Shown here: piece by piece, positions 52,209 to 60,465 of the stretch
Layout of the letters: every line of letters begins with the position of its first letter
How positions within the stretch are numbered: the first letter of the stretch is position 1
From: Armatimonadota bacterium
GTDB taxonomy: Bacteria; Armatimonadota; HRBIN16
Length of the DNA stretch: 64,000 nucleotides
Direction: 5' to 3'
Assembly: GCA_026003175.1 (NCBI GenBank)
Contig: BPGT01000006.1
Location: 62,001-126,000 of the forward strand
The notes under the pieces: model-generated
What the model was told of the DNA's origin: nothing
Database searches by the model: none
The model's input: the letters and a program-made list of their open reading frames with translations, nothing else
Program-made: the position numbers and the translations under genes

Positions 52209-53222
52209 CTATCTCTCGGTTTGTCCGTTTTGCGGCTCGCGAGGAAGCAGTTCCTCGCGGATGATTTGCACTTTTGCTGTCAGTTGCGCAGGAGCAGGCT
52301 GGGAGGCGGTTTCGCCGGGATTCAGCAGGCGGGACCGCTGCTCATATTGTGCGTCTATCACCGCTTTGACCAGCCTGCCGTCGGTGCGGCTAAACCATAT
52401 CTGCGCCTCGCCGTAGACGGTCTGCTCTATCTGCTTCACCATCAGACTCTCGTCGGCGGTGGGCAGGTCAAAGACGTCCGCTTTGAACGAACGGCTCCAC
52501 CGCATCTTCTGGCTAAACAGCGAGGCGGCTAAGCCGTTGACCGACTCGTCTCTGAGCCATCGCGCCGTAAACTGCGCAGGCGCATCCCCGGCGATAGTGG
52601 TCATTGCACGAGAGTAGCTCCACTCCTGCCCGGTGGAGATGGGTTCTCTGGGAAACACCAGCTGAAGTACCAGCAAAGGCAACTGGCTAGCTTCTACACC
52701 GGGTATAGGGATGTTGAAAGGCATTGTGCTTCCGCCCTTGCGTTCCACCAACTCACCCTGCGTAGTCACCACGTAGACGAGGTCGCGCACACTGGCACGC
52801 AGACGGTCCACCGGCAACGGCAACGCTTGCCCGTCCATTTCCGCTTTGAACGCCTCCACATCAATGCCCAGTTCCACGTTGCCGTCGGGACGCACCTGAC
52901 GCGCCTTCAACACTACCGTCATATCCAACAGCACCTTTTCCACCGGCAAGCCACCGAACAACGGCAAAGTGCCCGACATCTGTGCGCTCACCCGATACTT
53001 TGCTGCGGCGCCCGGCTCAAAACGGTAGCGGAACAGCTGCGGCGTCGTCTGAATCGGTGCCGGCTGAGCCACAGCTGCCGTATGCACCAGCAACGCCATC
53101 ACTGCCCACAGGAGAAACGTTGCCCTTCCTGCCTTTCTCGCAGAAGAAGCAGAGGATTTCTCCCTTTCCCCAAACGCTATTTGTGTTTTACCTGGAACCA
53201 GCCTGTCCACAACGAAGGTCAT
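52209..53222 (-). CDS. Secreted protein, paralogue 2 of the tandem pair
   Basis: A 337-residue protein. A long N-region (residues 1-30) precedes a hydrophobic segment (ATFLLWAVMALLVHTAAVAQ), so the signal peptide is either unusually long or the start lies further in; no better start is evident. The mature part has the same beta-rich plan as the next gene: RYRFEPGAAAKYRVSAQ, LVERKGGSTMPFNIPIPGVEASQLP, STGQEWSYSR and IWFSRTDGRLVKAVIDAQYEQ (cited in parts). It resembles DUF6263-type proteins. It lacks the Met enrichment of its neighbour. Together they form a small co-transcribed secreted pair of unknown role. Confidence 0.72.
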   Translation of the reverse strand: MTFVVDRLVPGKTQIAFGEREKSSASSARKAGRATFLLWAVMALLVHTAAVAQPAPIQTTPQLFRYRFEPGAAAKYRVSAQMSGTLPLFGGLPVEKVLLDMTVVLKARQVRPDGNVELGIDVEAFKAEMDGQALPLPVDRLRASVRDLVYVVTTQGELVERKGGSTMPFNIPIPGVEASQLPLLVLQLVFPREPISTGQEWSYSRAMTTIAGDAPAQFTARWLRDESVNGLAASLFSQKMRWSRSFKADVFDLPTADESLMVKQIEQTVYGEAQIWFSRTDGRLVKAVIDAQYEQRSRLLNPGETASQPAPAQLTAKVQIIREELLPREPQNGQTER

Positions 53223-53324
53223 TGCCTCCCATCCTACCCTGTACTCATCGTGGCAGGAATACGCTGCTTCTCCAGCGAAATTTGCTGCCGTTCGTCTATC
53301 ATACAGACTGCAGTGACCCAGAAA

Positions 53325-53663
53325 ATGTTACGCCAGCGAATCGGCGCGAACCTGATGCAAGAAGTATACCACCTGGTGCGGCAGATTCCTGCTGGCAGAG
53401 TGATGTCGTACGGGCAGGTAGGCGACTGGATGGTGCCGCCTCTCTCGGCACGCATTGTGGGCAGAGTGATGTACCATGCCCCCGATAACGTTCCCTGGTG
53501 GCGCGTGGTCGGCAAAGAAGGCGACCTACTGATTGCCAAACGCGACCCACGCATGGCGGCTCTGCAACGTCACCTGCTGCAGCAGGAGGGGGTACGATTC
53601 CAGGAAAATGGGCGGGTGGATATGGCATCCTGTCGCTGGCAACCGTTGGAGGAGGAAGTATGA
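53325..53663 (+). CDS. Alkyltransferase-like protein (ATL, MGMT-like)
   Basis: A 112-residue protein resembling the C-terminal DNA-binding half of O6-alkylguanine-DNA alkyltransferase: VYHLVRQIPAGRVMSYGQVGDWM, ARIVGRVMYHAP and PWWRVVGKEGDLL (cited in parts). The active-site Cys motif PCHR of true MGMT is replaced by PWWR, as in ATL proteins that bind damaged bases and recruit nucleotide excision repair. A GTG at 53313 is an alternative start. It overlaps the sugar isomerase gene as ATGA, although the functions are unrelated. Confidence 0.85.
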   Translation: MLRQRIGANLMQEVYHLVRQIPAGRVMSYGQVGDWMVPPLSARIVGRVMYHAPDNVPWWRVVGKEGDLLIAKRDPRMAALQRHLLQQEGVRFQENGRVDMASCRWQPLEEEV

Positions 53664-54655
53664 GCAAGAGCGTTAAGCTATGGTTGGGCATCAATGGTGC
53701 GTTTCTCACGCGCCGCTGGGAGGAACCCGAAAACTGGATGCGCCTGACCCGCGAATGCGGCTATCGGGTGCACTCGTTTTGTGCGGACGTGTTGGACCCC
53801 TTCTTCTCAGGCAACAAAGAATATCAGATAGAGACCGCCCGCGCGACCCGCGAGGCGGCGCAGAAGTACGGTGTGTTCATCAACGACATCTACACCGGCG
53901 TTGCCACGCACCGATTTCACGGTTTGAGCCATTCCGACCCGCGCGTGCGCCAGCGTATGAAAGAGTGGATTATCGAGTGCACCGACATCGCCAATGCGAT
54001 GGGGGTGGATGCTATCGGCGGGCACTGGGACGCTTTCTCGGTGGAGGTGCTCTCTGACCCCGTGCGCCACGAAGAGGCATTGTGCCGACAGTACGCCATC
54101 TTCCGCGACCTCTCCGAAGCGCTGGCGCAGAAGGGTATCCGTGCGCTATACCAGGAGCAGATGTATATTCCCAGCGAGTCGCCCTGGACCTTAGCCGAAG
54201 CGGAACGTTTTCTGGTGGAGGTCAACTGCGAGCGCAAGGGAATACCCGTCTACCTGACTCTGGACGTAGGGCACTGCGCCGGGATGCACTACGGCTTGAG
54301 CGGCGCCGATTTGGACTACACCGAGTGGCTGCGCCGTTTCGGTACGGCGGCGGAAGTAATACACCTGCAGCAGACCACGCCCGATGCCAGTGCGCACTGG
54401 CCGTTCACCCCCGAATACAACGCGAAGGGGCATATCGAGATACCGAAAGTGCTGGACGCCATCGCCCAAAGCCTGGGCCATCGCGACGAGCAACCTTGGG
54501 CGGAGTGGCTACCCCTGCCACAGAACATCTATCTGATTTGCGAAATCATCCCCGGCTCCACCAAGCGCGAGGATGTCGTCTTGGACGAGCTGAAGCGCAA
54601 CGCCGACTACCTGCGCCAGTGGATACCTGAGGATGGGCTGGTGGTAACGGCGTAG
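53660..54655 (+). CDS. Xylose-isomerase-like TIM-barrel sugar isomerase/epimerase
   Basis: About 331 residues with the sugar phosphate isomerase/epimerase fold: KLWLGINGAFLTRRW at the start, IGGHWDAFSVE, LYQEQMYIPSESPWT (Glu ligand), YLTLDVGHCAGMHYG (Asp, His ligands), EVIHLQQTTPDA and ICEIIPGSTKRED (last ligand Glu), all cited in parts. Metal-dependent isomerisation of a keto- or amino-sugar is predicted; related enzymes act on erythrulose, tagatose or inosose. The ATG at 53660 overlaps the ATL stop and is preceded by GGAGGAGG. No operon partner gives the substrate. Confidence 0.82.
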   Translation: MSKSVKLWLGINGAFLTRRWEEPENWMRLTRECGYRVHSFCADVLDPFFSGNKEYQIETARATREAAQKYGVFINDIYTGVATHRFHGLSHSDPRVRQRMKEWIIECTDIANAMGVDAIGGHWDAFSVEVLSDPVRHEEALCRQYAIFRDLSEALAQKGIRALYQEQMYIPSESPWTLAEAERFLVEVNCERKGIPVYLTLDVGHCAGMHYGLSGADLDYTEWLRRFGTAAEVIHLQQTTPDASAHWPFTPEYNAKGHIEIPKVLDAIAQSLGHRDEQPWAEWLPLPQNIYLICEIIPGSTKREDVVLDELKRNADYLRQWIPEDGLVVTA

Positions 54656-54699
54656 AGTATACTTTTGTGAGGAAGAAACCGATAGCAAGGCGGTGTGCA

Positions 54700-55023
54700 A
54701 TGCCTGTTCCAGAAGTCATGCGGTTCGTAGAGGATATACGGCATCTCTGCCGGCGATTCGGGGTAGCGAAGCTGGAGCTGTTCGGCTCCGCAGCTACAGG
54801 AAACTTCGACCCCGCACGGAGTGATGTGGATTTTTTGGTGGAGTTTGAGGGGAATGAAAATCTATTTGTGCGCTACTTCGACTTGAAGGAGGCTCTGGAG
54901 CATCTCATCGGGCGCCCTGTAGACCTGGTAACCAAGCGTGCGTTAAATAACTCTCTTTTTCGCCAGCAGGTCGAAAGCCAGAGGATGGTTATTTATGAGT
55001 CCCAAAACCATCAAGCTGCTTGA
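54700..55023 (+). CDS. MNT-type nucleotidyltransferase (orphan antitoxin-like)
   Basis: A 107-residue minimal nucleotidyltransferase: LFGSAATGNFDPARSDVDFLVEF (cited in part) holds the GS-x11-DxD motif and a third acidic residue in RPVDLVT. In MntA/HepT pairs this protein modifies and silences the HEPN toxin. The ATG at 54700 is preferred over an upstream GTG because the domain begins there and AAGGCGGTG precedes it. Its partner (54995-55132) is broken, so the antitoxin is now an orphan. The overlap of the two frames (29 bases) is normal for the module. Confidence 0.82.
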   Translation: MPVPEVMRFVEDIRHLCRRFGVAKLELFGSAATGNFDPARSDVDFLVEFEGNENLFVRYFDLKEALEHLIGRPVDLVTKRALNNSLFRQQVESQRMVIYESQNHQAA

Positions 55024-55132
55024 AGATATTCTCCGTGCAGGAGAACAGATTCAGGAATTCGTACGAGGAACCTCTCTGGATGCTTACCAGCAAAATGCCC
55101 TGCTAAGGTCCGGCGTTGAACGTCAGTTTTGA
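54995..55132 (+). pseudogene. Disrupted DUF86/HepT-like HEPN toxin gene
   Basis: Starting inside the MNT gene, the frame encodes a DUF86-type start (SPKTIKLLEDILRAGEQI) and reaches GVERQF, where full-length members continue with a helix containing the catalytic region. Here TTTTGA puts a stop directly after QF; removing one T restores only a few more residues (EISTL) before the similarity ends. About two thirds of the gene, including the Rx4-6H motif, is gone. The palindromic repeat at 55172-55279 lies just downstream and may have replaced the rest. Confidence 0.78.
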
Positions 55133-55171
55133 AATTAGCACTCTGTCAAGGCTATATGTTTTTAGAGACCA

Positions 55172-55279
55172 CCCGGCGACTGGAAGTCGCGGGCAACAAC
55201 CACAAAACCCCCTTCGGGGGTTGGATAACCTGCGTAAGCAGGTTTCGTTCCCTGTTGCCCGCGATTTTCAATCGCTGGG
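55172..55279. repeat. Nested palindromic repeat next to the broken HEPN gene
   Basis: Outer imperfect arms (CCCGGCGAC at 55172 and ATCGCTGGG ending 55279) surround a perfect 12-bp inverted repeat TCGCGGGCAACA / TGTTGCCCGCGA (55187-55198 with 55253-55264). Two inner hairpins are AACCCCC-TTC-GGGGGTT (55206-55222) and AACCTGC-GTAA-GCAGGTT (55227-55244). It resembles dispersed non-autonomous palindromic elements of environmental bacteria. It carries no gene. Confidence 0.72.
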
Positions 55280-55329
55280 ACAACACAAACATCTTCAGAA
55301 AAAGGTCTGACAAAGTAGAAGACGGTTTT

Positions 55330-56730
55330 CTAGCCCGGAGCACGCGGATGCCCCCGATGCCATTCCGTCTCCTGCTGGAAAACCTGCGCCAGAGCCAGGA
55401 TTTTCGCTTCCTCGTACGGTGCGCCGATAATCTCCAGCCCCAGAGGTAAGCCGCTGGCAGTGAAGCCCATCGGCACGGAGATGGAAGGTAAGCCTGTCAG
55501 GTTAGCGAAACCGCCGTTGCCACCCATGTTTACCCACGTCTCGTTCAGACTACGGTCTACCGGTGGCGCACCCTGCAGCAGGGTTGGCGCCATCAGCACG
55601 TCGCACCGCTCAAACACTTTCGCCATCGCGCGAGAGGCTTCGGCGCGAACACGCATTGCCCGCAGGTAGTCCACCGCCGAGAGTGCCAACCCCGAGAGCA
55701 AGCCTGTTACCTGCGACTGGTCTGCCAGCTCGTTCACCTTACCGCTGCGGATGAGGTTCTCAAATGCAGAGGAGCCTTCCGCCACGATAATGATTTCCGC
55801 TGCCTCGTTGTAGGGCAGTTCGGGTAGTTTCACTTCCTCAAACTCCGCTTTGCGCTTTTGGAATACCTCCAGAGCCGTTGCAAAGCATCGTTCGGCATCG
55901 GGTGCGTTGTTCTTCGCGAAGTCCACCGGCAACAAGCCGATGCGGAAACGGTGGTTGCGCCACGTGGAGAAGCGATAGCGGAAAGGCATGTCCACGCTCG
56001 ATGGGTCACGCGGGTCGTGCCCAGCAATCGCCTGCAAGATGTGGGCGCAGTCTTCCGCACTGCGAGCCATCGGGCCTATCTTATCCATCGTCCATGACAA
56101 CGCCATTGCCCCATAGCGGCTCACCCGTCCGTAGGTTGGGCGCAAGCCAGTCACCCCGCAGAAAGCGGCAGGTACGGTGATGGAACCCCATGTTTCCGTG
56201 CCCAATGCAAAGCTCACTGCTCCCGCCGCGACCGCCGCGCCAGACCCGCTGGAGGAACCGCCTGCCCAGCGTGTCGTGTCCCAGGGGTTCAGGCAGGCTC
56301 CCGTCACCGAGGCATGAGCAAACTCGTAACCCCCTGCGCCCGCCAGCTCGATCATCGCCAACTTGGCGACCAGCACCGCTCCTGCCTTCCGCAGACGCTC
56401 GATGACGGTGGCATCGTAGTCCAAAATCTGGTCGCGGTGAGCAGGGGACCCCCAGCGCGTGGGGATGCTTTTTGTGGCGAAGAGGTCCTTCGCGCCATAA
56501 GGAATACCGTGTAGCACGCCACGATATTTGCCTGAAGCCATTTCCCGGTCCGCCTGTTGCGCTTGCTGCATGGCAACCTCTTCAGTGATTTCCGCAACGG
56601 CGCGCAGGGCGGTCGCGCGTGTGCGCAGAGCCTGCAGGTAAGCCCGCGTGAGCTCCACCGAAGAGATTTTGCGTGACTTGAGTAGCTTCGCCTGTTCGGT
56701 GAGGGTGAGGAACAGCAGGTCGTCGCTCAT
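55330..56730 (-). CDS. Amidase (GatA/amidase-signature family)
   Basis: A 466-residue amidase-signature enzyme. The Ser-cisSer-Lys triad region is intact: HGIPYGAKDLFATKSIPT (Lys), and GGSSSGSGAAVAAG with the GTETWGSITVPAAFCGVTGLRPTYG segment (nucleophile Ser; cited in parts). The family hydrolyses small amides or, as GatA, makes Gln-tRNA; here GatB/GatC are absent and the sequence is more like a stand-alone amidase. The ATG at 56730 overlaps the small Tat-leader gene upstream as ATGA. Substrate unknown; exported partner suggests the pair may act outside the cytoplasm. Confidence 0.9.
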   Translation of the reverse strand: MSDDLLFLTLTEQAKLLKSRKISSVELTRAYLQALRTRATALRAVAEITEEVAMQQAQQADREMASGKYRGVLHGIPYGAKDLFATKSIPTRWGSPAHRDQILDYDATVIERLRKAGAVLVAKLAMIELAGAGGYEFAHASVTGACLNPWDTTRWAGGSSSGSGAAVAAGAVSFALGTETWGSITVPAAFCGVTGLRPTYGRVSRYGAMALSWTMDKIGPMARSAEDCAHILQAIAGHDPRDPSSVDMPFRYRFSTWRNHRFRIGLLPVDFAKNNAPDAERCFATALEVFQKRKAEFEEVKLPELPYNEAAEIIIVAEGSSAFENLIRSGKVNELADQSQVTGLLSGLALSAVDYLRAMRVRAEASRAMAKVFERCDVLMAPTLLQGAPPVDRSLNETWVNMGGNGGFANLTGLPSISVPMGFTASGLPLGLEIIGAPYEEAKILALAQVFQQETEWHRGHPRAPG

Positions 56731-57023
56731 CGCTTCTCCTTTCGTACAGGACGCGGTTGGAACACGAAGGCGGGTTCGGAGCCTTCGGGCAGGGAACAAG
56801 CGCGCAGGGATTCCAGCGTCTTCCGCATCGACTGTACTGTTTCCGCCACCTTTTGAGCCTGCTCAGGAGGCGTTGGTGCAGGCAGCCAGGCATTCACCAC
56901 TGCTGACACGCTGTCTGTCGACGGAGCAGATGGTTCCTGTGCCCTGCTGCCCGCAGCCAACGCGATCCCGGAGGTCATCAGTGCGAGATGAAACTGACGT
57001 CTGGTCATCAAGGGTTTGCTCAT
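56727..57023 (-). CDS. Small Tat-leader protein upstream of the amidase
   Basis: A 98-residue protein with a twin-arginine leader (TRRQFHLALMTSGIALAAG, residues 7-26) and a Ser/Pro/Gln-rich remainder with helical parts (EQAQKVAETVQSMRKTLESL). The rest of the protein has no catalytic domain. Its stop overlaps the amidase ATG (ATGA), and the dockerin-protein stop is immediately upstream of its start. This looks like a small exported partner that could carry or anchor the amidase, which itself has no signal peptide. No family is recognised. Confidence 0.68.
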   Translation of the reverse strand: MSKPLMTRRQFHLALMTSGIALAAGSRAQEPSAPSTDSVSAVVNAWLPAPTPPEQAQKVAETVQSMRKTLESLRACSLPEGSEPAFVFQPRPVRKEKR

Positions 57024-58358
57024 CTACTCGTCTCCTATCGCCCCGAAGTTTCTCACCAGGATACCGAAATCGAACAGCGTCACCTCCTCATCGCCGTCCA
57101 GGTCGGCTTCAGAGTTCCAGTGAGCATCGCCGGGCATGCTGCCGAAGGCGGCAACCAGCGCACCGAAATCGAACAGCGTCACCTCATTATCGCCGTCGAT
57201 ATCGCCGTTTGTCAAGGTGAAATCCACCTGCACATCTTTGTCCAGCGCAACGCCCATCACCGTGCGCCTCAGCCAGTGCAAGCCTTTCGCAGAGAGGTCA
57301 AACGTGCCCCACAGCGCGGTCTGGAACTGGTATTCGCCCGCATCGTTGAGCGCAACGACGTGCGTCTCCAGAGGTGTCGTCTCGCCTGGGGTGCGCACCT
57401 CTATCGGTATGTTCATTCCGCCTGTCGGCGCAGTGTAATCGCCCAGCGTCACCATCCCACTCACCGTACGGTAGCTCGCCGCGCCGCTGGCAGCAATGGT
57501 GTAAGTTCCGCTCACGTGCGTGCGCACTTCGTTCAGCGTGAGGTCAAAGAGCAGGTGAGCCACGTCGCCGGGTGGAAACACCGTCGGCAGATCCATCGCA
57601 AACTGCGGGATGGGCTGATTGGGCGTATCCACATCCGACCAGTCGATGGTATTCACCGAAAGAATGGTGGCGGTATCGCCCTGTATCTCCACCTCGCCTA
57701 CCAGCGCAAGCGGATTGGGGTTGGAAGTGGTCTCCAGCACGTACCCTTGCATCTCCGCGTGGATAAACAGCACCACCGTGGGCGCAACAGCAAAAGCGTA
57801 GCGGTTCCCACCCAGCGGGGTGAGTGTGCCCACCGCCGGTTCGCCTACCTGAGTGGCGGTCAGCTGAGTCACCAGAATTTCCCCTACCGGTACGGTGAAC
57901 CGCCCAGCAGGGTAAGTGGAGGTGGGGTTGCGCGTGCGAAAGCCATCGGTGGCGAACTCCGCGCTGGCAGGCAGACTCACTGCCCCTGAATGCAGCAGGT
58001 CGGAAAAGAAATCGAGCAGCACAACCTGCCCCGCTTCAGGGTGCAGCACCATACTGAACGTGCCTGCCGGTTTAGATGCCACGTTACCTTCCACCAAAGG
58101 GTTCACCTCTACCGGCACAGGCACGTTTTCTGTAGCTCCAAAATTGCCGAACAACCCGGGTTTGGTGCGCGTGCCTGCGGGGTTGGTATTCGGGTCGTAA
58201 TTGCCGATCAAAGTGCCGCTGGTAAACGCCTGCAGGGAAACGTTCGCGTTGAGGTCACTATCCGCAGGCGACATCACGAAATCGTACTTGCGCTGTGCGC
58301 TGGCAAGAGCGCACAAAAGTACCAGCAAGCAGGACACAAGCATCGTTCGAAAGCGCAT
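57024..58358 (-). CDS. Secreted protein with a C-terminal dockerin-type domain
   Basis: A 444-residue exported protein. The ATG at 58358 opens a signal peptide (TMLVSCLLVLLCALASAQ). The central region (about residues 25-380) is beta-rich without a recognised catalytic domain. The C-terminus holds two calcium-loop repeats of the dockerin type: GDIDGDNEVTLFDFGALVAAFG and DLDGDEEVTLFDFGILVRNFG (cited in part). Such duplicated loops occur in cellulosomes but, in Armatimonadota-like genomes, mostly on isolated secreted proteins. No cohesin is in the window, so the binding partner is unknown. It runs directly into the small Tat-leader gene. Confidence 0.82.
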   Translation of the reverse strand: MRFRTMLVSCLLVLLCALASAQRKYDFVMSPADSDLNANVSLQAFTSGTLIGNYDPNTNPAGTRTKPGLFGNFGATENVPVPVEVNPLVEGNVASKPAGTFSMVLHPEAGQVVLLDFFSDLLHSGAVSLPASAEFATDGFRTRNPTSTYPAGRFTVPVGEILVTQLTATQVGEPAVGTLTPLGGNRYAFAVAPTVVLFIHAEMQGYVLETTSNPNPLALVGEVEIQGDTATILSVNTIDWSDVDTPNQPIPQFAMDLPTVFPPGDVAHLLFDLTLNEVRTHVSGTYTIAASGAASYRTVSGMVTLGDYTAPTGGMNIPIEVRTPGETTPLETHVVALNDAGEYQFQTALWGTFDLSAKGLHWLRRTVMGVALDKDVQVDFTLTNGDIDGDNEVTLFDFGALVAAFGSMPGDAHWNSEADLDGDEEVTLFDFGILVRNFGAIGDE

Positions 58359-58630
58359 CTGATATCCGCTCCTTTCCGATATCGATATCATCCTCCCGGA
58401 GGGCGAGAGCCGTTCATTCTCCCCAAAATGCCCTCCAGATTCTGGCACGACGGAGCCTGCCCATCGCAAAAGGACCTATATCCATTATCCACGCAAACAG
58501 TTTAGCGTACGGCTGCAGAGTCGTCAATCGGACATCCCCCTCCCGTAAAGGCACGGGTTTTTGCTCGAAACCGCGAATCCTTCGGGGATGAGAGGCACCT
58601 TTTCGCCTCGCTTTCCGTATATACTGTATG

Positions 58631-58684
58631 AGCCCTGCTGCAGAGCGGATGGTGTTTGACACCGAGCAGGGCTTTCGGTATACT
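58631..58684 (+). promoter_or_regulatory. Sigma-70 promoter overlapped by an inverted repeat, upstream of the ABC operon
   Basis: TTGACA (58656-58661), a 17-base spacer and TATACT (58679-58684) form a near-consensus promoter. AGCCCTGCT (58631-58639) pairs with AGCAGGGCT (58665-58673), the second arm lying inside the promoter spacer, so this could be an operator or a terminator-like stem. The rest of 58359-58742 has no gene and also contains the divergent promoter region of the dockerin gene. Confidence 0.65.
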
Positions 58685-58742
58685 ATCCGACGGTGGTTTT
58701 TGCGACAAACCCCATATCTCAGGGCGCCAACCAAAAGGAGGC

Positions 58743-59687
58743 ATGGCACGTACGATGGAGTCAGCCATCAAGATTGAAGGTCTAACCAAAGAGTACCTGA
58801 ACAAGACAACCGGTAAAATGGTCCGCGCGGTGGACGATCTGTATCTGGATGTATACAGGGGAGAAATCTTCGGTTTCTTAGGACCCAACGGCGCGGGCAA
58901 AACCACAACTATCAAAATGCTGCTCGGGCTGATTTTCCCGACAAAGGGAGATGCGTGGATTTTCGGCAAGCCGATTGGCAACGTAAGTGTCAAGAGGCAG
59001 ATTGCCTATCTACCCGAAAGTCCCTACTTTTACGAGTATCTCACCGGTCGCCAGGTGCTGGATTTCTACGCCCGACTGTTTGGCATTCCCGCCAGCGAGC
59101 GCAAGAGGAAAGTAGATGCCCTGCTCGATATGGTGGGGCTGTCGCGCGACGGTGACAAGACCCTGCGCAACTATTCCAAGGGAATGTTGCAGCGTATTGG
59201 CATCGCCCAGGCGCTTATTAACGACCCGGAGCTGCTGTTCCTGGACGAGCCCACATCCGGTCTGGACCCGATGGCGCGTATCGAAATCCGCGACCTGATT
59301 ATCCGCCTGAAACAGCAGGGCAAGACCGTCTTCCTCAGCTCGCACCAGCTGCTAGAGGTGGAGCTCATCTGTGACCGTGTGTCCATCCTCAACCGCGGCA
59401 AGCTGCTGAAGGCGGGCAGGCTGGACGATCTGTTGCCCAGCGGGCGTGTGGAAATCGTTGCCGAGAACGTTTCGGACGATGGCGTTATCGCCAGGATTCG
59501 CGATGCAGGCGGTGTAGTGCAGCGACAGGACGGGCGCATCGTCATACAACAGCCGGACGACGCCTCGGTGAACAAAGTGGTAGACATCATCCGCAGCGCG
59601 AACGGAGTCATCCGCTCGCTGATTCCACAGCGACGCACCCTCGAAGAACTCTTCGTTTCCACCATTGAGGAGGTTGAAAAGAGATGA
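58743..59687 (+). CDS. ABC-type transporter ATP-binding protein (ABC-2 exporter)
   Basis: A 314-residue ATPase: Walker A GPNGAGKTT, Q-loop region, the signature YSKGMLQRIG, Walker B LLFLDEPTSGLDP and the switch His in LSSHQLLEVE are all present, with a C-terminal beta domain (GRVEIVAENVSDDG, GGVVQRQDGRIVIQQ) of the exporter type. It pairs with the ABC-2 permease encoded next, overlapping it as ATGA. The ATG at 58743 is preceded by AAAAGGAGG; a second ATG four codons later is possible. Likely role: export or assembly of an envelope component. Confidence 0.92.
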   Translation: MARTMESAIKIEGLTKEYLNKTTGKMVRAVDDLYLDVYRGEIFGFLGPNGAGKTTTIKMLLGLIFPTKGDAWIFGKPIGNVSVKRQIAYLPESPYFYEYLTGRQVLDFYARLFGIPASERKRKVDALLDMVGLSRDGDKTLRNYSKGMLQRIGIAQALINDPELLFLDEPTSGLDPMARIEIRDLIIRLKQQGKTVFLSSHQLLEVELICDRVSILNRGKLLKAGRLDDLLPSGRVEIVAENVSDDGVIARIRDAGGVVQRQDGRIVIQQPDDASVNKVVDIIRSANGVIRSLIPQRRTLEELFVSTIEEVEKR

Positions 59688-60463
59688 CGGCGGTTATGGC
59701 AATCGCTTACAACACCGTGCGCGAGGCGCTGAGCCGGCGTGTGGTGTTGTTGTTCCTGTTTGGGGCACTGGTGCTGATTATCTTGTCGCCCCTGTTCAGC
59801 TTCCTCTCCCCACGCGAGGAGCTGACCCTACTCAAGAGCCTGGGGCTGGGCGTCATCCAGCTCGCTTCGATGTTTATCTGTATCGTGATGGGCATCTCGT
59901 TGATACCCACCGAAATCGAGCGGCGCACCGTCTACACGGTGTTGTCCAAGCCGGTGCAGCGATATGAGTTCGTGCTGGGCAAGTTCTTAGGCGGCATCCT
60001 GACGATGCTGTTCAACATCCTGTTCATGGGCATCGTCTTCTTCGCAGTGGTCGCCTGGCGCGCTACCCCGAAACAGGCTCTGGACCTCTGGAAGGGCTTC
60101 ATGATGATTTTCTTCCAGATGAGTATTCTGGTGTCGCTGGCGATTTTCTTCTCGGTGTTCCTTACCCCCTTTGTCAACTTCTTTATGTCGTTGGGGATAT
60201 ATATCGTGGGAACGCTCTCCAGCGTCACCGAGTCGTTGATGAAGGGCGAGAACCGCACCGTCATCCAGAAGGGTATCGGCGCAGTGCTGCACTACCTGTT
60301 GCCCCAGTTTGGCAACTTCAACATCCAGAACAAGATTATCCACCCCGAAACGCGCATCATCAACGAAGGGGTGTACTACATCCAGAACATCGGCTACGCC
60401 ATCCTGTATATCGCGGTGTTGCTCATCATCGCGGTCATTATCTTTGACCGGCGCGAGGTGTAA
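59684..60463 (+). CDS. ABC-2-type permease
   Basis: A 259-residue membrane protein with six predicted spans in the ABC-2 layout: an N-terminal coupling helix (NTVREALSRRVVLLFLFG), a span near GVIQLASMFICIVMGISLIP, the RRTVYTVLSKPVQRYEFVLGKF cytoplasmic segment (cited in part) and further spans to the end. It is translationally coupled to its ATPase (ATGA) and leads into the TPR-like gene two bases after its stop. Substrate unknown. Confidence 0.9.
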   Translation: MTAVMAIAYNTVREALSRRVVLLFLFGALVLIILSPLFSFLSPREELTLLKSLGLGVIQLASMFICIVMGISLIPTEIERRTVYTVLSKPVQRYEFVLGKFLGGILTMLFNILFMGIVFFAVVAWRATPKQALDLWKGFMMIFFQMSILVSLAIFFSVFLTPFVNFFMSLGIYIVGTLSSVTESLMKGENRTVIQKGIGAVLHYLLPQFGNFNIQNKIIHPETRIINEGVYYIQNIGYAILYIAVLLIIAVIIFDRREV

Positions 60464-60465
60464 CC

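Noticed and set aside
51390-52532. Rightward 380-codon frame over the secreted pair, with striking His content
   Set aside because: The His richness is the reverse complement of the Met (ATG) codons in the real Met-rich gene (CAT reads His).
56988-57989. Rightward 333-codon frame antisense to the dockerin gene
   Set aside because: Shadow of the dockerin protein's acidic repeats; no supported start.
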